Assembly: GCA_963970005.1 (NCBI GenBank)
Contig: CAXAMN010026461.1
Coordinates: 1 to 64,000 of the forward strand
DNA length: 64,000 nucleotides
Reading direction: 5' to 3'
Source of the DNA: Durusdinium trenchii
Taxonomy: Eukaryota > Sar > Dinophyceae > Suessiales > Symbiodiniaceae
Every line of letters starts with the position of its first letter. Position 1 is the stretch's first letter. A program made the position numbers and the translations under genes. Positions 11,784 through 23,130 of this stretch are shown in pieces. Below the pieces are notes generated by a model. The model was not told where the DNA came from, did no database searches, and saw nothing but the letters and a program-made list of their open reading frames with translations.

Positions 11784-11966
11784 CTTCTGTAACGTCATAA
11801 GCACTGCCTGAGATGGGGGAACGCTCCAGTTGCTTCATCTTACTTCCATCGGACTTTGTAGAGGAGGCACCACTCTTCTTTCCACCTCCCCCGGGCTCTG
11901 ACAGCCGACTGAGGCGCTGAAACCAAGCCTCCGGGTTGGTCTCCGTCCAGTTCTGGCCCGACAAAG
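11784..11966 (-). CDS. candidate exon
   Basis: A large block (183 nt) lies between GACCTAGGCAG and GTAATTGG. It reads LSGQNWTETNPEAWFQRLSR, then a Gly/Ser/Lys linker (GGGGKKSGASSTKSDGSK) and MKQLERSPISGSAYDVTE. It is high-quality coding in character. Confidence 0.55.
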
Positions 11967-12235
11967 CTGCCTAGGTCAGGAAAGCAAGGGCAACAAACCT
12001 ACTACCCCAACAAACCCGTTCCACTGCCCGTTGCCTAGAAGTACCTCCTGGGTGCACTTAGACCTCCAAAGAACATGCTTTGAACCCCAACGGTTAGGCT
12101 GCACCATTGATTTCATAGATTCTCCATGGTTTGTCCCTCCTGCTGCAATTGCTTTCTATCTTACTGGGAATTTTGGCGCTCTTTTGCGAATGTCAAGGCA
12201 TCCGTGAACTACCCTGTAGAGCATGGCGACTACAC

Positions 12236-12444
12236 CTCAGCATTTGGGGGGGCACAAAACAGTGGGGAAAATTCTTCGGGGCATCCAATAGGTCGAAGGC
12301 GGCCCGGAGCTAAGTTGGACCTGACCTGGTAATTAATAGAGATGTTGAAAGCAAACCTTCCATCGGTCACACACTTATACCTTGTAACCCACACTAGCTC
12401 GCCATTGTTGACGGTCACGGGTGATTGCAAGAGCCACCAACATA
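12236..12444 (-). CDS. two candidate exons in compatible phase
   Basis: Exon 12444-12381 (acceptor ATTCCAG, donor GTATAAG) reads MLVALAITRDRQQWRASVGY. A 55-nt intron ending ATTACCAG leads to exon 12325-12236 (VRSNLAPGRLRPIGCPEEFS, donor GTGTAG). Both are in phase 0. An alternative unspliced frame is also open through the intron. Confidence 0.5.
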
Positions 12445-12856
12445 CTGGAATGTTTAGAAAGAACTGAGCCCTCCCCGTTTGCCAAAAAACTTATATGAAA
12501 GATCGTGCACATTCCTATATAACCGTATATATATATATATATCCGCATACTGTAGCTAAGTCTGATCCAATACATTTGGATCCTGAGAATTAGCAGCATC
12601 GGGTTAATCCAGTCCAACCTCCATCTCCAACTTGCATTCAAGTGTGAGCTTCTGTTGTCCGAATGGCCTAGTGCCTGTGACGATTGCAAAGGGGTGTTGA
12701 TCAAGGAGTTTGTTTTGTCTCCTCATGTCCAGCCACATGTAATGTCGACGTCGTATTAATCAACGGCCCCCCCCCCCAGAAGGTCAACAAGGTCAACAAG
12801 GTCTGAGACTGGAGGTTTTGGAGATCACATCCCCCTAATAGTGGAGATGACCTGAT

Positions 12857-13197
12857 GATGAAAGGGAATTAGTATTTCGAAGAATTGGAATGAAAGGGAA
12901 TTAGTATTTCGAAGAATTGGAATGAAAGGGAATTAGTATTTGGAAGAATTGAAATGAAAGGGAATTAGTATTTGGAAGAATTGAGATGAAAGGGAATTAG
13001 TATTTGGAAGAATTGAGATGAAAGGGAATTAGTATTTGGAAGAATTGGAATGAAAGAGAATTAGTATTTGGAAGAATTGAAATGAAAGGGAATTAGTATT
13101 TGGAAGAATTGAAATGAAAGGGAATTTGTATTTGGAAGGGTTGGGATGAAAGGGAATTAGTATTTGGAAGAATTGGAATGAAAGGGAAATAGTATTT
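12857..13197. repeat. 32-bp minisatellite
   Basis: About ten to eleven units begin ATGAAAGGGAATTAGTA and end TTGGAAGAATTGGA, with small changes (TTCGAAG in the first units). No coding is implied. Confidence 0.95.
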
Positions 13198-13220
13198 GGC
13201 AACCAGGCCAGAGGATGGGG

Positions 13221-13620
13221 TTGACTAATAGGGGGGGTACCCCACTATTAGACGGGGTAGGGGTTGTATGGGGGGTAGCCTTTCTGAGCTTCTCAAATTG
13301 AAGATTTTGATAGAGTTTTAATAAGGGAAAATAAAATAATTTTCCTAGAGAGTTTTTGGAAATTCTAGGAAAACTGTTGCTTTGGGAGAGCATTGGTAAT
13401 CAATCAGAATGGCAAAACATAAAACAAAACTAATTAAACACACATATATATTTAAGTAACTATATTTTTCCTGGTGGGAGAGGGGGTAGACTAATAGGGG
13501 GGGTTTCAGCCAAGCAAAATTTTTGTTAGAAGGTGGTGACAGTGGTGACTGTGGAAATTTATAGTTCAAATTATTTTATTATTGGGGCCTGAACGCTGGG
13601 TAGACTAATAGGGGGGGTTC
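13221..13620. repeat. three copies of a TAGACTAATAGGGGGGG motif
   Basis: Copies start near 13223, 13488 and 13603, each with a run of seven G. The first is an inverted repeat (CTAATAG ... CTATTAG around GGTACC). DNA between them is AT-rich with no exon seen. Confidence 0.7.
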
Positions 13621-13809
13621 CCCATACCAGGTTGACATTACGCACCACCCGCCACATTATGGGACCTGGTGGAATGCTTGAGATGCTTGGAAATGCTTGG
13701 AAAGATGATGTTTAATGTTTGTGTTATAGTATTTTTTTCTGAGGCGTTAGGCCGGTTAGGCTTCAAAGCCAGCTCTGCGCCCCACAAAACCATCTCATCC
13801 TGGGATCAC

Positions 13810-13899
13810 GGACGCCGATTTACCGCTCGATTCATTGCTACATATCTCCCGCAACACAAGCTTGATGGAACAAATTCATCCCTGACACTTACAGGCACC
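13810..13899 (-). CDS. candidate exon
   Basis: The block between CGGACCAG and GTGATC reads VPVSVRDEFVPSSLCCGRYV, then AMNRAVNRRP. The plus strand is also open here, but the minus borders are better. Confidence 0.45.
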
Positions 13900-14007
13900 C
13901 TGGTCCGTCACGGTGACGCATGTTCCACCCCAAAAAGCTGACATGTCGAGCAGTTTGGCGAGCAGGAGCCAGGCCAGCAAGGCGAGATGTGCCAGGCCAG
14001 TCCCTAC

Positions 14008-14096
14008 TTGGAAAGACGAGAAGCAAAGTCCTGGAACTTCATCACCTGTCCATCCACTTCGATCTGACTCTTCTCAATCCAAAGGCCTCACAGCCA
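14008..14096 (-). CDS. candidate exon
   Basis: The block between GGCTGTGAG and GTAGGGAC reads LWIEKSQIEVDGQVMKFQDF, then ASRLS. The family is unknown. Confidence 0.45.
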
Positions 14097-14599
14097 TGGT
14101 GCCCCAATGCGCAGGTGCCCCACGGCTGACAAAGCAAATGAACACCATGTGTTGATCAAATCATATCGGTCAGCGCTGTCCAAACCACTAAGTATAATTA
14201 GATGCTTTGGGTGCTGCTGGCATCGCATGTTCTGAGGCCTCCAACTGTCTTGCAACAAGTGGAGCTCAACCGCAATAAACAAGCAACCCAGGACCAGCCG
14301 TAGCAGGATATGGCAGGCATGGCCAAAAACAAAAAAAATCACATAAATTACTATATATTTATAAATATACTATAGTATGGCAGGCATGGCCAAGCTTGAG
14401 CCTTTCGCACTGCATGAGAGATGGGATTGCCTAGCAAGGACTTTGGCACTTGTAGACTGCGGATGCTTAAGGACTATGTCTTGGCCTTCGCCATCTGCCA
14501 AATAGCGAGTTCTTTTTGGTATGTAAAATACTTTGCTTCGAGCGATCCCCACCGGGAAATTTCAATCATTTGTCTCCATGCCATGGTGAGGAGCATGTT

Positions 14600-14860
14600 G
14601 CCATGGTCGTGAGATTTGTGGTTGTCGACTTTGTTTGTGGGTCATCGGGTTGTGTGCGGTGATTGTGTGTTGTGTGTTGCGGCTGTGTGCTGTGGTTGTG
14701 TGTTGTGGTTGTGTGCTGTGGTTGTGTGCTGTATATACATGTGTCTCCGTGGTTGTGTGTTGTGATTCTGTGCTTGTGATTGAGTTCGTGGTTGTGTTTG
14801 TGATTGTGTGTTAGTTGTTGTGTTTGTGATTGTGTGCTGGTTGAGGTCCGGCGGGGAACA
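14600..14860. repeat. TG-rich simple repeat
   Basis: Degenerate GTGTGTTGTGGTTGTGTGCT units. Long Gln/His/Thr or Ser-rich frames on the minus strand are by-products of this composition. Confidence 0.85.
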
Positions 14861-15576
14861 CTGCCAGCCAGAACTCGCGGTTGAGGTGCGGCCGAGGCTC
14901 GCAGTTGAGGACGACGCGGAGGATGAGAAGGACGAGGAGGAGCAGGAGGAGGAGGGCACGAGCTGACATAAAATCGAACAACCCTCACCCGACAGGTGGG
15001 GAAAAGAGTATAGTCTATCTATCTATATATAGAATATAGTGTAATGTATGATAAGGCTCTTATATAATTACTTTCAGCAGTAGAAGCATCGTTTGGTGAA
15101 AGGAAAATCCAGCCCATTCCTTCCTTTACATGAGTGTGCCAAGCACGATCAACGATGGTTGGACTGAACTGATTGGACACCTGGGTACGTCAGCATCTAC
15201 TTTGTGCGCTTGCCACTTACCATCAACAAAAATGGTCAACCAATCCTCTAAAAGCAAATCTGTGAGATGTTCAACATGTTCACAGATGTTCCACAGGTTT
15301 CCGCGTGATGAGCCTGATGGGCCGCCTATTTGAAGCACAGAGCCACCTCCACATCCGCCACAGCCAAGAGTCGTCGAGTGTCGAAGGCTTTGGGCACCTC
15401 GGCCATCTGGATCAACAGTTGAAGCACGCAGAAGATCCCCGTCACGAACCTCGGATGCGAGTCCTACGACCGTCCACTGAAGGTTCCGTCCCTGAATGGA
15501 CGAGAAAAGGACCTGGCACATTCATGCTCCAAGCACAAATCACATCTTCCTGGATCTCTCTCTAAAATCCTCACAC

Positions 15577-15774
15577 CAGTCAACTTCCACGCAGATAGCA
15601 CCTCTCGGGCGTCACTTCTCCCATCGACACCGCGAGCGCCCACGAGCGGAAACCGCAGCACCACACCGTGGAGCATCATGCTGCGGCGGACGCTCAAGAA
15701 GTTCACCACGGCATCATTGAAAACCCGACGCTGCGAAGCCAAGAACTCCTCGATGTGGCCAACGGCAACTCGGC
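15577..15774 (-). CDS. candidate exon
   Basis: About 66 codons ending at the donor GTGTGAGG read RVAVGHIEEFLASQRRVFND, then AVVNFLSVRRSMMLHGVVLR. The upstream border (after CACACCGAG) is uncertain because a GCTACTAG-family repeat lies just beyond. Short blocks downstream (LLLEDWLTIFVD near 15227-15264; MAEVPKAFDTRRLL near 15333-15400) may continue the gene. Confidence 0.5.
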
Positions 15775-15789
15775 TCGGTGTGATCGAGT

Positions 15790-15832
15790 GTAGCGACGCC
15801 AGGAGCCCCTAGTAGCTTCTTGTTCCTAGTAG
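15790..15832. repeat. GCTACTAGTAGC-family repeat (short)
   Basis: GCCAGGAGCCCCTAGTAGC and TTCTTGTTCCTAGTAGCC lie directly against the preceding exon candidate. Confidence 0.75.
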
Positions 15833-17035
15833 CCATGCGTGCGACCCTCTAGTGCAGTGTGGAATGCTCTCTTGGATTTGTGGCTCGCCCTTCCAAAGGT
15901 GCAACGACCAATTCAACAAGTCTTGAAAGGGGTCTTTCGGCATGTCTTTTTTGGTGTGAGATGTTACCCTAGCCAGTTAAGGGCACTAGCCAAATAGGTG
16001 TCAATACGTGTCAATCATGTGATATGGTTGACAGCATGTTAGCACGCATCCTCGGCAAACATGCGTCCCCTACACACGCCCACACACACCTGCGCCAACG
16101 AGGCCATGGAAGATCGACCGTGAGGGAGGGACCAATCTCCGACTAAAGGATCATTCTTCCACGAGTGGCCGTATGTGGAACTATTCCATACTATTCCTTC
16201 TTCCTTCCTCCTTTCGAATTTTCAATTGATCTGCATGTAAGGTGATCAGGGGGTAAAATACCACAAGAAGTCCTCTGCTTGAGCTGGGGCATTGCACAAA
16301 ATACATCAAAATACCGCATAGAACACCAAATGCGGCAACTAGCACCAAGCATCCAGTTATTGAACTATAGGGTCCCCCCAAAAAAAAGGGATGCCGATGA
16401 ATACCTCACAATTGGTCTCCAACATTCTAAGGGTTTTGGTGGCCTAGTTTGCCCACCCCATGCAAAGCCGCAAAGACTGACTTGATCGCCCCCTCCGCTC
16501 CTTCTCCGCGGAGGAGAAAAGGGTTTGATCGCCCCCTGAAGCTGTCTCCATGGAGCGGAGGAAGTGGAGAGGCAGAAGGAGGAGGTAGTTGAAATACCTC
16601 GTCCGAGCATCAATGATATGAAAAAGGTAGATCGAGTGAAACTCTTGGCCTCAATTCATCAGTCTGGGGCTGGAGAAGTGCACAAGGTTGAAAAGTTCCA
16701 TGGCAACAGCCACTGGGGGGAGAGTTACATAGCGATACATATAACATGCGCTCATCTACACACAATATGTACACAAATGTGTTGCTGGTATGCTTAGTCT
16801 GTTTTTTTTTCCGGGGAACCTGGTGGTGTTCTGGCAAGTTTGAAGATGGTGGGATGGTGGGTGGGTGGGGTTAATGACGTTTGTTCCGAATTGAATGGTT
16901 CTCATTGAATGGTTCTCATGTTTTGTTTGTTCGGTTTAATCTGCAGCCGTTTCTGAAGTTAAATACGATACGATGCGTCCTTCTTTGTTTTGGTTTGCGC
17001 CGTTGTTGATTTACATACTGTTTCTTTGTCTCAGC

Positions 17036-17145
17036 CGGTGTGGCGGACGGTGGGCGTGCAAGTTTTTGTGGATTCTCTGGTTGAATCCTCTTGGGCTAAC
17101 AAGTATGCGCCTTCGGGTGACTCCGATGTGAACCCACGTTTGATG
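17036..17145 (-). CDS. candidate exon with GC donor
   Basis: The block between CACTTGTAG and GCTGAG reads IKRGFTSESPEGAYLLAQED, then STRESTKTCTPTVRHT. Confidence 0.45.
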
Positions 17146-17400
17146 CTACAAGTGTACCAGTATACCAGTACATGTACAAAAGGACGTTGACGGGTAGGAA
17201 TCCTGACAGCGTACTGAGTCAGCACGCTGTCGAGTGCACGATCGCTGAAAACAAAGATAGTTTTGAGATGCAGTTTTGAGAGTCGCATGTTTGATCACTT
17301 TCGGAAATGCGCGGAATACTATTGGCCAATCTGCACATGAAGCAGAAATGTGCCAGGCGCCTGGAGGCACATAGTATCAAACATGCATTACATTCATTAC

Positions 17401-17557
17401 CTTTTGAAGGCCCTGATGCAGTAGTGAAGGTGATTCCTTGCATGAACACCACAGGCCAACACGCAGCCTGTCCACAGATCTCAATACCATGTGCCACTGT
17501 CCCTGTACAAATACCATGGCACGATGCTGCGCATATTCTATTTTTCATCCGGAGCAG
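17401..17557 (-). CDS. candidate exon (Cys-rich)
   Basis: A 157-nt block with a strong pyrimidine-rich acceptor (CTTTTTTCACACAG) and donor GTAATG. It reads LLRMKNRICAASCHGICTGT, then EICGQAACWPVVFMQGIT. Five Cys within 25 residues suggest a disulfide or metal site. Confidence 0.55.
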
Positions 17558-17827
17558 CTGTGTGAAAAAAGATGCAGATCCAAGTTGGAACAATTAGAAT
17601 GACATGCATGAGCACCCCTGGTTCTACCAACCGTTTTAGTGGCTGAAACCCCATAACCGCAGGACGGACGCAAGCAAGGAAACTGGCCCGACTGTAATTA
17701 GAAACAGTTACCATGCTCGCACCCAAGTGCCTACTACTGCCAAGAAGCATTCTCCAATCCTTCTTTCTCTTCCAGGTAATGCTGCTCACCTATTGCTGCG
17801 CCCAAAAAGTCGGAAACATATCAATGC

Positions 17828-17977
17828 CATCCAGAGTGGGGAAGCAAAAGAATGGCCGGGCCGGGCCATCAAAGTTGTATCGAGTATTGATGCGCGTTCC
17901 CCCAAAGAAAGTGGAATCCCCATTGCAACAGATTGGATCGATTGGCTGATCCCCAGCAATGAGTACCACAAAGGTTG
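17828..17977 (-). CDS. candidate exon with GC donor
   Basis: A 150-nt block between TTCCCTAG and GCATTG reads TFVVLIAGDQPIDPICCNGD, then STFFGGTRINTRYNFDGPAR. It has strong protein character. The frame stays open on both sides. Confidence 0.5.
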
Positions 17978-18150
17978 CTAGGGAACCAGAATCTAAATAT
18001 AAGGGCAATCCGACTGCTCGCACCTTGAGGTCCCGGGTCTTATGTCGACGCTCCCCGGCATGCTTGCATGCGTCGTATGCTTCGAAGGGATGCTTCGGGG
18101 GCATGCTTCACCTGAGTGGCATGTCCCACCGTTACACCATCCTGGGCACG

Positions 18151-18236
18151 CCCTAGTAGCTTCTTGCTCCTAGTAGCGATGCCAGGAGCCCCTAGTAGCG
18201 TCCTTGCTCCTAGTAGCAATGCCAGGAGCCCCTAGC
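18151..18236. repeat. GCTACTAGTAGC-family repeat
   Basis: Four successive half-sites (CCTAGTAGCTTCTTGCTCC, CCAGGAGCCCCTAGTAGC, TCCTTGCTCCTAGTAGC, and a final partial). Confidence 0.85.
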
Positions 18237-19126
18237 GCCAAAAAATAGAAAACCCAATCTATGGACCCAAACTGGGCCGGGAAGGGGAAGTTTTGTTATG
18301 GGGTCCTTGAGGGGAGCCCATTGCGGGCAAAGCGGCGGTCCAGTGTGGTAAACGCAGCGGGCTTATACCCCCGTCCCATGCTCTCCCACTCGAGGTATGC
18401 GCTTCAAGCAAGACCCACTGTTCCTGAAGAAATCGATCTATTTCGGTTGGGCCAGCGAAGGACGACCTGGCTCTACTACCAAAACACACCAAAACCGGAC
18501 ATGCCGAGCGACTGAAATTGGCTCATAAAAGCTGGCGGCACTGCATGAGGCACAGCAGCCCTTGGCCCAGGGATCCACTCATCAGTGGTGAAAAAGAAGG
18601 TCCGGGCCGGAAGCTGGGTTTCACGCTCCTGAGCTTAAAGCCATGGGAACCAATAGCTCAGTAAGAGTTTGGAAACTGGGTTTGGCCCATAAGGGGAAAG
18701 CGAGAATTCCAGAAATAACGGGAAATCGGCTCATGCATTCTAGTGGAAAATTAAAATTACATAGACTAACGTAGAAACTGGCAAATCGGCAATGCCATTG
18801 GAGGAAACCTGATCTCTTCAACTACCTTTTGATGGTATCCATTATCCATGTATTCAATTCTTCAACACTAAGGCGGAGGTCGTACGCATATTGTCTAACT
18901 GGCTGTGCTCGTTCAAACCTTCTAACAAAAACCGTGCCGAACATTCCATACCAATACCTTTTATCTGGTCCTTCATCCATGATCAAGGAGTTTCCCAACT
19001 ATAACTACACGTGGTAAATCTTGATAATATCTGCAGGGCGTGACATGAAAAAGATCCAAATGATGATCCTGAATGCCCAAAGCTTACGTTCCAAAAAACC
19101 ATCCAACCCCCACTCAAAGTACGAAC

Positions 19127-19232
19127 AGGTAATTGTGTTTTGAACTTTCCACCGCCTCGGAGGCTGGTCCAAGCTAACTTTGTACCGAAGGTGCGACCAT
19201 CAGCACCGAAATAATCCAGAGAATCAGGAGGC
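19127..19232 (-). CDS. candidate exon
   Basis: The block between GCTCACCAG and GTTCGT reads PPDSLDYFGADGRTFGTKLA, then WTSLRGGGKFKTQLP. The family is unknown. Confidence 0.5.
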
Positions 19233-19594
19233 CTGGTGAGCAAACGATGCAAAGCCCTTGTACGTTGCTCTCAACTGCCTGTAGCGCCCTCCTAAGCACC
19301 TCTCCCTCTCTCTCCATCTCTCCATCGCTTTCATTTGGGGCCAGTGATAAGTCCCGCAGGGAAATTCGGCCTCTGAGGAAAACCAGCCACCAAACACTCA
19401 ATTCACACATGAGTGTGCTTCAAAAACGGACGAGGGGACTGGGCCACATGCTTGGGTCAAGTGCTGTCATGTGTGCTTCGTCCAAAGGGCTCGGGGTCCA
19501 AATCCGCCTGAGAGGAGGACCATGACAGAGCGGTTGGAGCCTCCAAGCCATAGCCACCAGCCCGTCTTCTCTTCTGCCTGGAGGTTTACATTAG

Positions 19595-19692
19595 CGTCCT
19601 TGTTAGTGGCGATGCCCCTGCTACTAGTAGCTTCTTGCTACCAGTAATGCCAGGAGCTACTAGTAGCTTCTTATTCCTAGTAGCGATGCCCT
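19595..19692. repeat. GCTACTAGTAGC-family repeat
   Basis: Contains two perfect CTACTAGTAG cores with TTCTTGCTACCAGTAATG and TTCTTATTCCTAGTAGCG linkers. Confidence 0.85.
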
Positions 19693-20186
19693 TATTCTTG
19701 GTTTGGCGTTCCAGCAATCAGTGGATGAAACATGAAACCGACTGAAGGTAACAGTCTCACGGTATCTCACAGTATCTCACAGTGCTTTCTTTGTGTCTGG
19801 AAGGGGCGATGTTGGCAAATGCCATGATGAGCAGTCCTGGAAAGAATAGCAATGATGCTGAAAGGGTGTGCTGGGAATCAACCACCCTTGAGAATCCTTG
19901 AGATGTTGCCTGTGCTCACAAACAATGGAGGAACTGTGTACGGAAGGACTTGGAAGGTCGGCCAGCCATTTACATGCTTAGCACATGACATGAAGCGCTT
20001 AAGTCACACCAGGATTTCTCTGCCACCCAAAGAAACACTCCGGCTGCGATTTCACCACTTGACTGCAAGCACACACATGCACCTCTTAACGCCGTAATGC
20101 AGTCAATTTGACATACGTTGAGGACCAAAACACGTAACTGCCCATCTTCTCCCCTTTTTCACGAAACTTGGGTAAAAAGAATTGAC

Positions 20187-20293
20187 CTCGAACTAAGCCT
20201 GTCAAAAAGTCTCCTTGCAGCAGATGCCTGGACCATCCAGTTGCGGTGTCAAATGGGGTTGCTGGATCACTGTGTAGGGTCATCCTCAGGCAC
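20187..20293 (-). CDS. candidate exon
   Basis: The block between CCATTCAG and GTCAATTC reads CLRMTLHSDPATPFDTATGW, then SRHLLQGDFLTGLVR. Its phase does not fit the exon at 20325-20395 as drawn, so one border is off by a base or an exon is missing. Confidence 0.45.
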
Positions 20294-20324
20294 CTGAATG
20301 GAGAGTGCCGCGAATGCGGCTCAC

Positions 20325-20395
20325 CTGAACATCCACCTGCCAGACCCGCATCTTGCCTCGATCCAGGCATGAGATGCGATCACGGGCAAAAAGCC
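20325..20395 (-). CDS. candidate exon
   Basis: The block between CCTGTCAG and the donor GTGAGCC reads LFARDRISCLDRGKMRVWQV, then DVQ. The donor is canonical. Confidence 0.5.
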
Positions 20396-21172
20396 CTGAC
20401 AGGAGTTCGCTTGGAGACTTGTGGGTCCGGAGTGCCCCAGCCCCAAAACAAGTAATCATATAACCTGCACTTGTCAAACCCTTTTTCACTTCTCTGTGCC
20501 AGGGAATGGCGCGTAGACTAATTGGAAAATATTCAAGGCCTCACAGACGCTTTTTTGTGGGTGACTTTCTCCTGCCTCCTGCTGGTAGGGATCTGTGAGA
20601 TGCTGTCGCTACGATCAAATTGCCCAAACTGATTGGACCAAAGGGATGCACCCTGCAGGTCACCTCCCTCCAGCTAGAGTCTGCATTGCCAATAAAGGCC
20701 ACCTGTTCCCTTTGCGCAAGCACATTCATCTGCATGCCCGCAAGGCGACGGACTTCTCTATAAGCTGAAGCAGCACCCCTGGTTCAGGTTCAGCTTGGCT
20801 ACCATCTACTTTTTTGACACTTTTTTTGACATGGTGCTTGATACGGTGGCTCCGGCTTTGCTTTTCAAGCCACTGGCTAAGGTGTCCGGATTTCATATGA
20901 GTCTGAACACAGTTAAACATCCCTGAGCAAACCATGGTATAGGTTGACACCCCTGGAGAAATCTGTACATTTTCAGGGGTCAATGCCCAGGTTTTGGCCC
21001 ACAGCCATATAGTTCTACAACATCAAGCAAGTCAAGCGGAACGAACGCCAAAAAACATCCAAATTATTCTGGTCTCCACGTGTCTCCTCCGGCCCGGTCC
21101 TCCAGCTCTTGTGCGGCAAATAGTCTAACAAACCTGCTCAGGCCTCCCAAACATGCCTGTCCCGGTTCTTAC

Positions 21173-21322
21173 GTTGCAGTGACCTAACTTGGACATCATC
21201 TGATTGTCTTCAGCCAGCTCTTCGGCACGTGGCTGATCCCTGACCCACCACCTGCTGGGCAGTCCTCTGGGAGCTTTGTAGAATTCATGGCCAGCCGGAT
21301 GCACACAGGTGGAAAAAAACAG
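21173..21322 (-). CDS. candidate exon, 50 codons
   Basis: This is the best single exon in the left part. It follows CCTCCACAG, ends at GTAAGAAC and is exactly 50 codons in phase 0. It reads LFFSTCVHPAGHEFYKAPRG, then WWVRDQPRAEELAEDNQMMS. The family is unknown. Confidence 0.6.
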
Positions 21323-21526
21323 CTGTGGAGGGTCCACTCCTGGACTTTGGGGTTCTAAGAGGCCCAAGTGCTGGGAAGGACATGCTAGAAACAACATATC
21401 CTTTTGCGGTTGTTTCTCCATGGCCTGCCACTGAAAAATGTGCAAAATTCTCCAATATGGATAGACCCTTACTTATATCTTGACAATGTTATGCACGCAC
21501 ATCACCCCATCCTAAGGGGGGGGGGG

Positions 21527-21550
21527 TCTAAAATGGCTAGCCATTTTAGA
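21527..21550. repeat. 24-bp perfect palindrome between G runs
   Basis: Twelve bases TCTAAAATGGCT are followed at once by their exact reverse complement, with eleven G before and G-rich DNA after. Related GGCTAGCC cores next to C runs lie near 35236 and 36128. Confidence 0.9.
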
Positions 21551-22599
21551 CGGGGGCGGGGGGGGGTACGTACGATTCAGCAAATTTCATATGGAAGTGT
21601 GGTTTAATGATTGTTCATGCCGATGAAGCATCCACGCACATCCGCAACTTTCTTTGCGCTTTTTTTCTGCAATGTCCAGTTGCTCTTGGGTATGAAGATG
21701 CACGCTTGGCCTTAACGCCTTACCATGCCTTACCTTGGTATATCTTACCATCTTTTGAAATTAGCCTCTTTTCCTTGTACAGGCTACATCATGCCACTTT
21801 TGTCTTCAAATGTGATGATCCTATGTAGACACGCTTCATACGAAGTATCATGAAACATGAACTATCATGAACATTCATGAACGGGATATTACCCTACGCA
21901 ATTCTATGCATTTCAACATATTTCAACATGTTTCGGCATACTTCAGCTTGCTATATCTTGCGGTGGTTCTGCAAGCCTTTGCAAAGTTGGCACATGTTGC
22001 ACAAAAGTAGATGTTATCCATTGAAGCATCCACTGGTGACGTCTTTATATACACTGTTGAACCTTGGTGGGCATTAGCATTCCAGGCCATCAGGCCATAT
22101 CTGAGCCTGACATACCCTGACACCAGAAAGTAAGAGTAAAATAGCACACGGGCCAAAAACAGTCAACTTATGTCAAGACACATCAAAACGCATCAAAAGA
22201 CGCCAGAATGAGTTTGCAGGAGGTGAAAGATTTGACACCTGTGTGGCACCTGGCTGGTGAGCCATGGTGAGCCCTCGACATCCCAGGACTCAACCCCAAT
22301 TGACCAAAAATCGAGATTGAGCAGCGGAGATTGAGCCCAGAGCCTGGCTCGACCTGCTGCACTCTGGCAGACCAGCTCATCTACTGCCACAACGCACACC
22401 CGAGTAGAAAATCACACCTTCTCAGCTCAAAAACAAAAACAGGGCAACGTCGGTTTGGCTGGGTTGAATCTGTGTCAACAAGTGGCAGCATACAGCGACA
22501 TCCAACAACATCAACACCTCAGTCTATATCTCACTGGCTCTTGCGTTTCCAAGGCTCAGCTCAGTGAACTGGACACTGCACAGTGTGAGACAGCGCATA

Positions 22600-23060
22600 C
22601 ACACAGATGACTGCTTGGCTGAGTGCTGACATTGGTACGTGGTGGCTAGGCATTTTCTTTAGCCATTGAATCTTGTAAGTGTTGCATTTGTAAAGGTTTT
22701 TTGCATACAGATCATATGGAAAAGGAAAAAGGGACATGGAAAGGAAGAGACAAGGAAAAGGTCACGGAAAAGGACAACTCTGACACGTGGTCACTGTTCA
22801 ATGGGGCAGCAAGCCACAACACCTGCCCCCTGACTATTTTAAAGCTCAAATTCCAATGTGACAGGCTCAAAAAAGGACTTAAATTGAACTCAAAAGAACA
22901 AAGCTCAAAAGTGGAAAAGAAAACGAAGCGGAAAAGGACAAGGAAATGAAAAAAAAGGAAAGGAAAAGGGAAAAGGGGAAGGCGAGGACCAGGAAAGAGA
23001 AAAGAAAAGGAAAAATACAAATGAAAAAGGAAAAGGCAGAGGAACAGAAAAGGAAAAGGA
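22600..23060. repeat. purine-rich tracts with one GCTCAAA-unit
   Basis: GGAAAA-rich tracts at 22710-22765 and 22910-23060 surround one copy of the GCTCAAA repeat family (about 22838-22915). Long Lys/Glu frames here are low-complexity artefacts. Confidence 0.75.
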
Positions 23061-23130
23061 CAGCCACCAACGGGAGCCATTCACTGGTCAGGTGCATAAT
23101 GCAGCGAGGGAAATATAAGAAACTATTTTG

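Larger units (their letters stand above)
1..21322 (-). other. intron-dense host gene(s), minus strand
   Basis: At least 28 short blocks read as ordinary protein on the minus strand, each starting just after an AG with a pyrimidine-rich lead and ending at GT, GC or GA. Inferred introns are mostly 40-400 nt. Several neighbours are phase-compatible (5301-5807, 12236-12444). The bases between them are T-rich on the minus strand, as introns often are. Further short blocks with good borders occur at about 258-295, 363-399, 491-529, 586-612 and 772-833. No start codon, stop codon or family could be fixed, so one very long gene or several same-strand genes are both possible. GC and GA donors are known from dinoflagellates. 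Only the better exons are listed separately. Confidence 0.55.
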
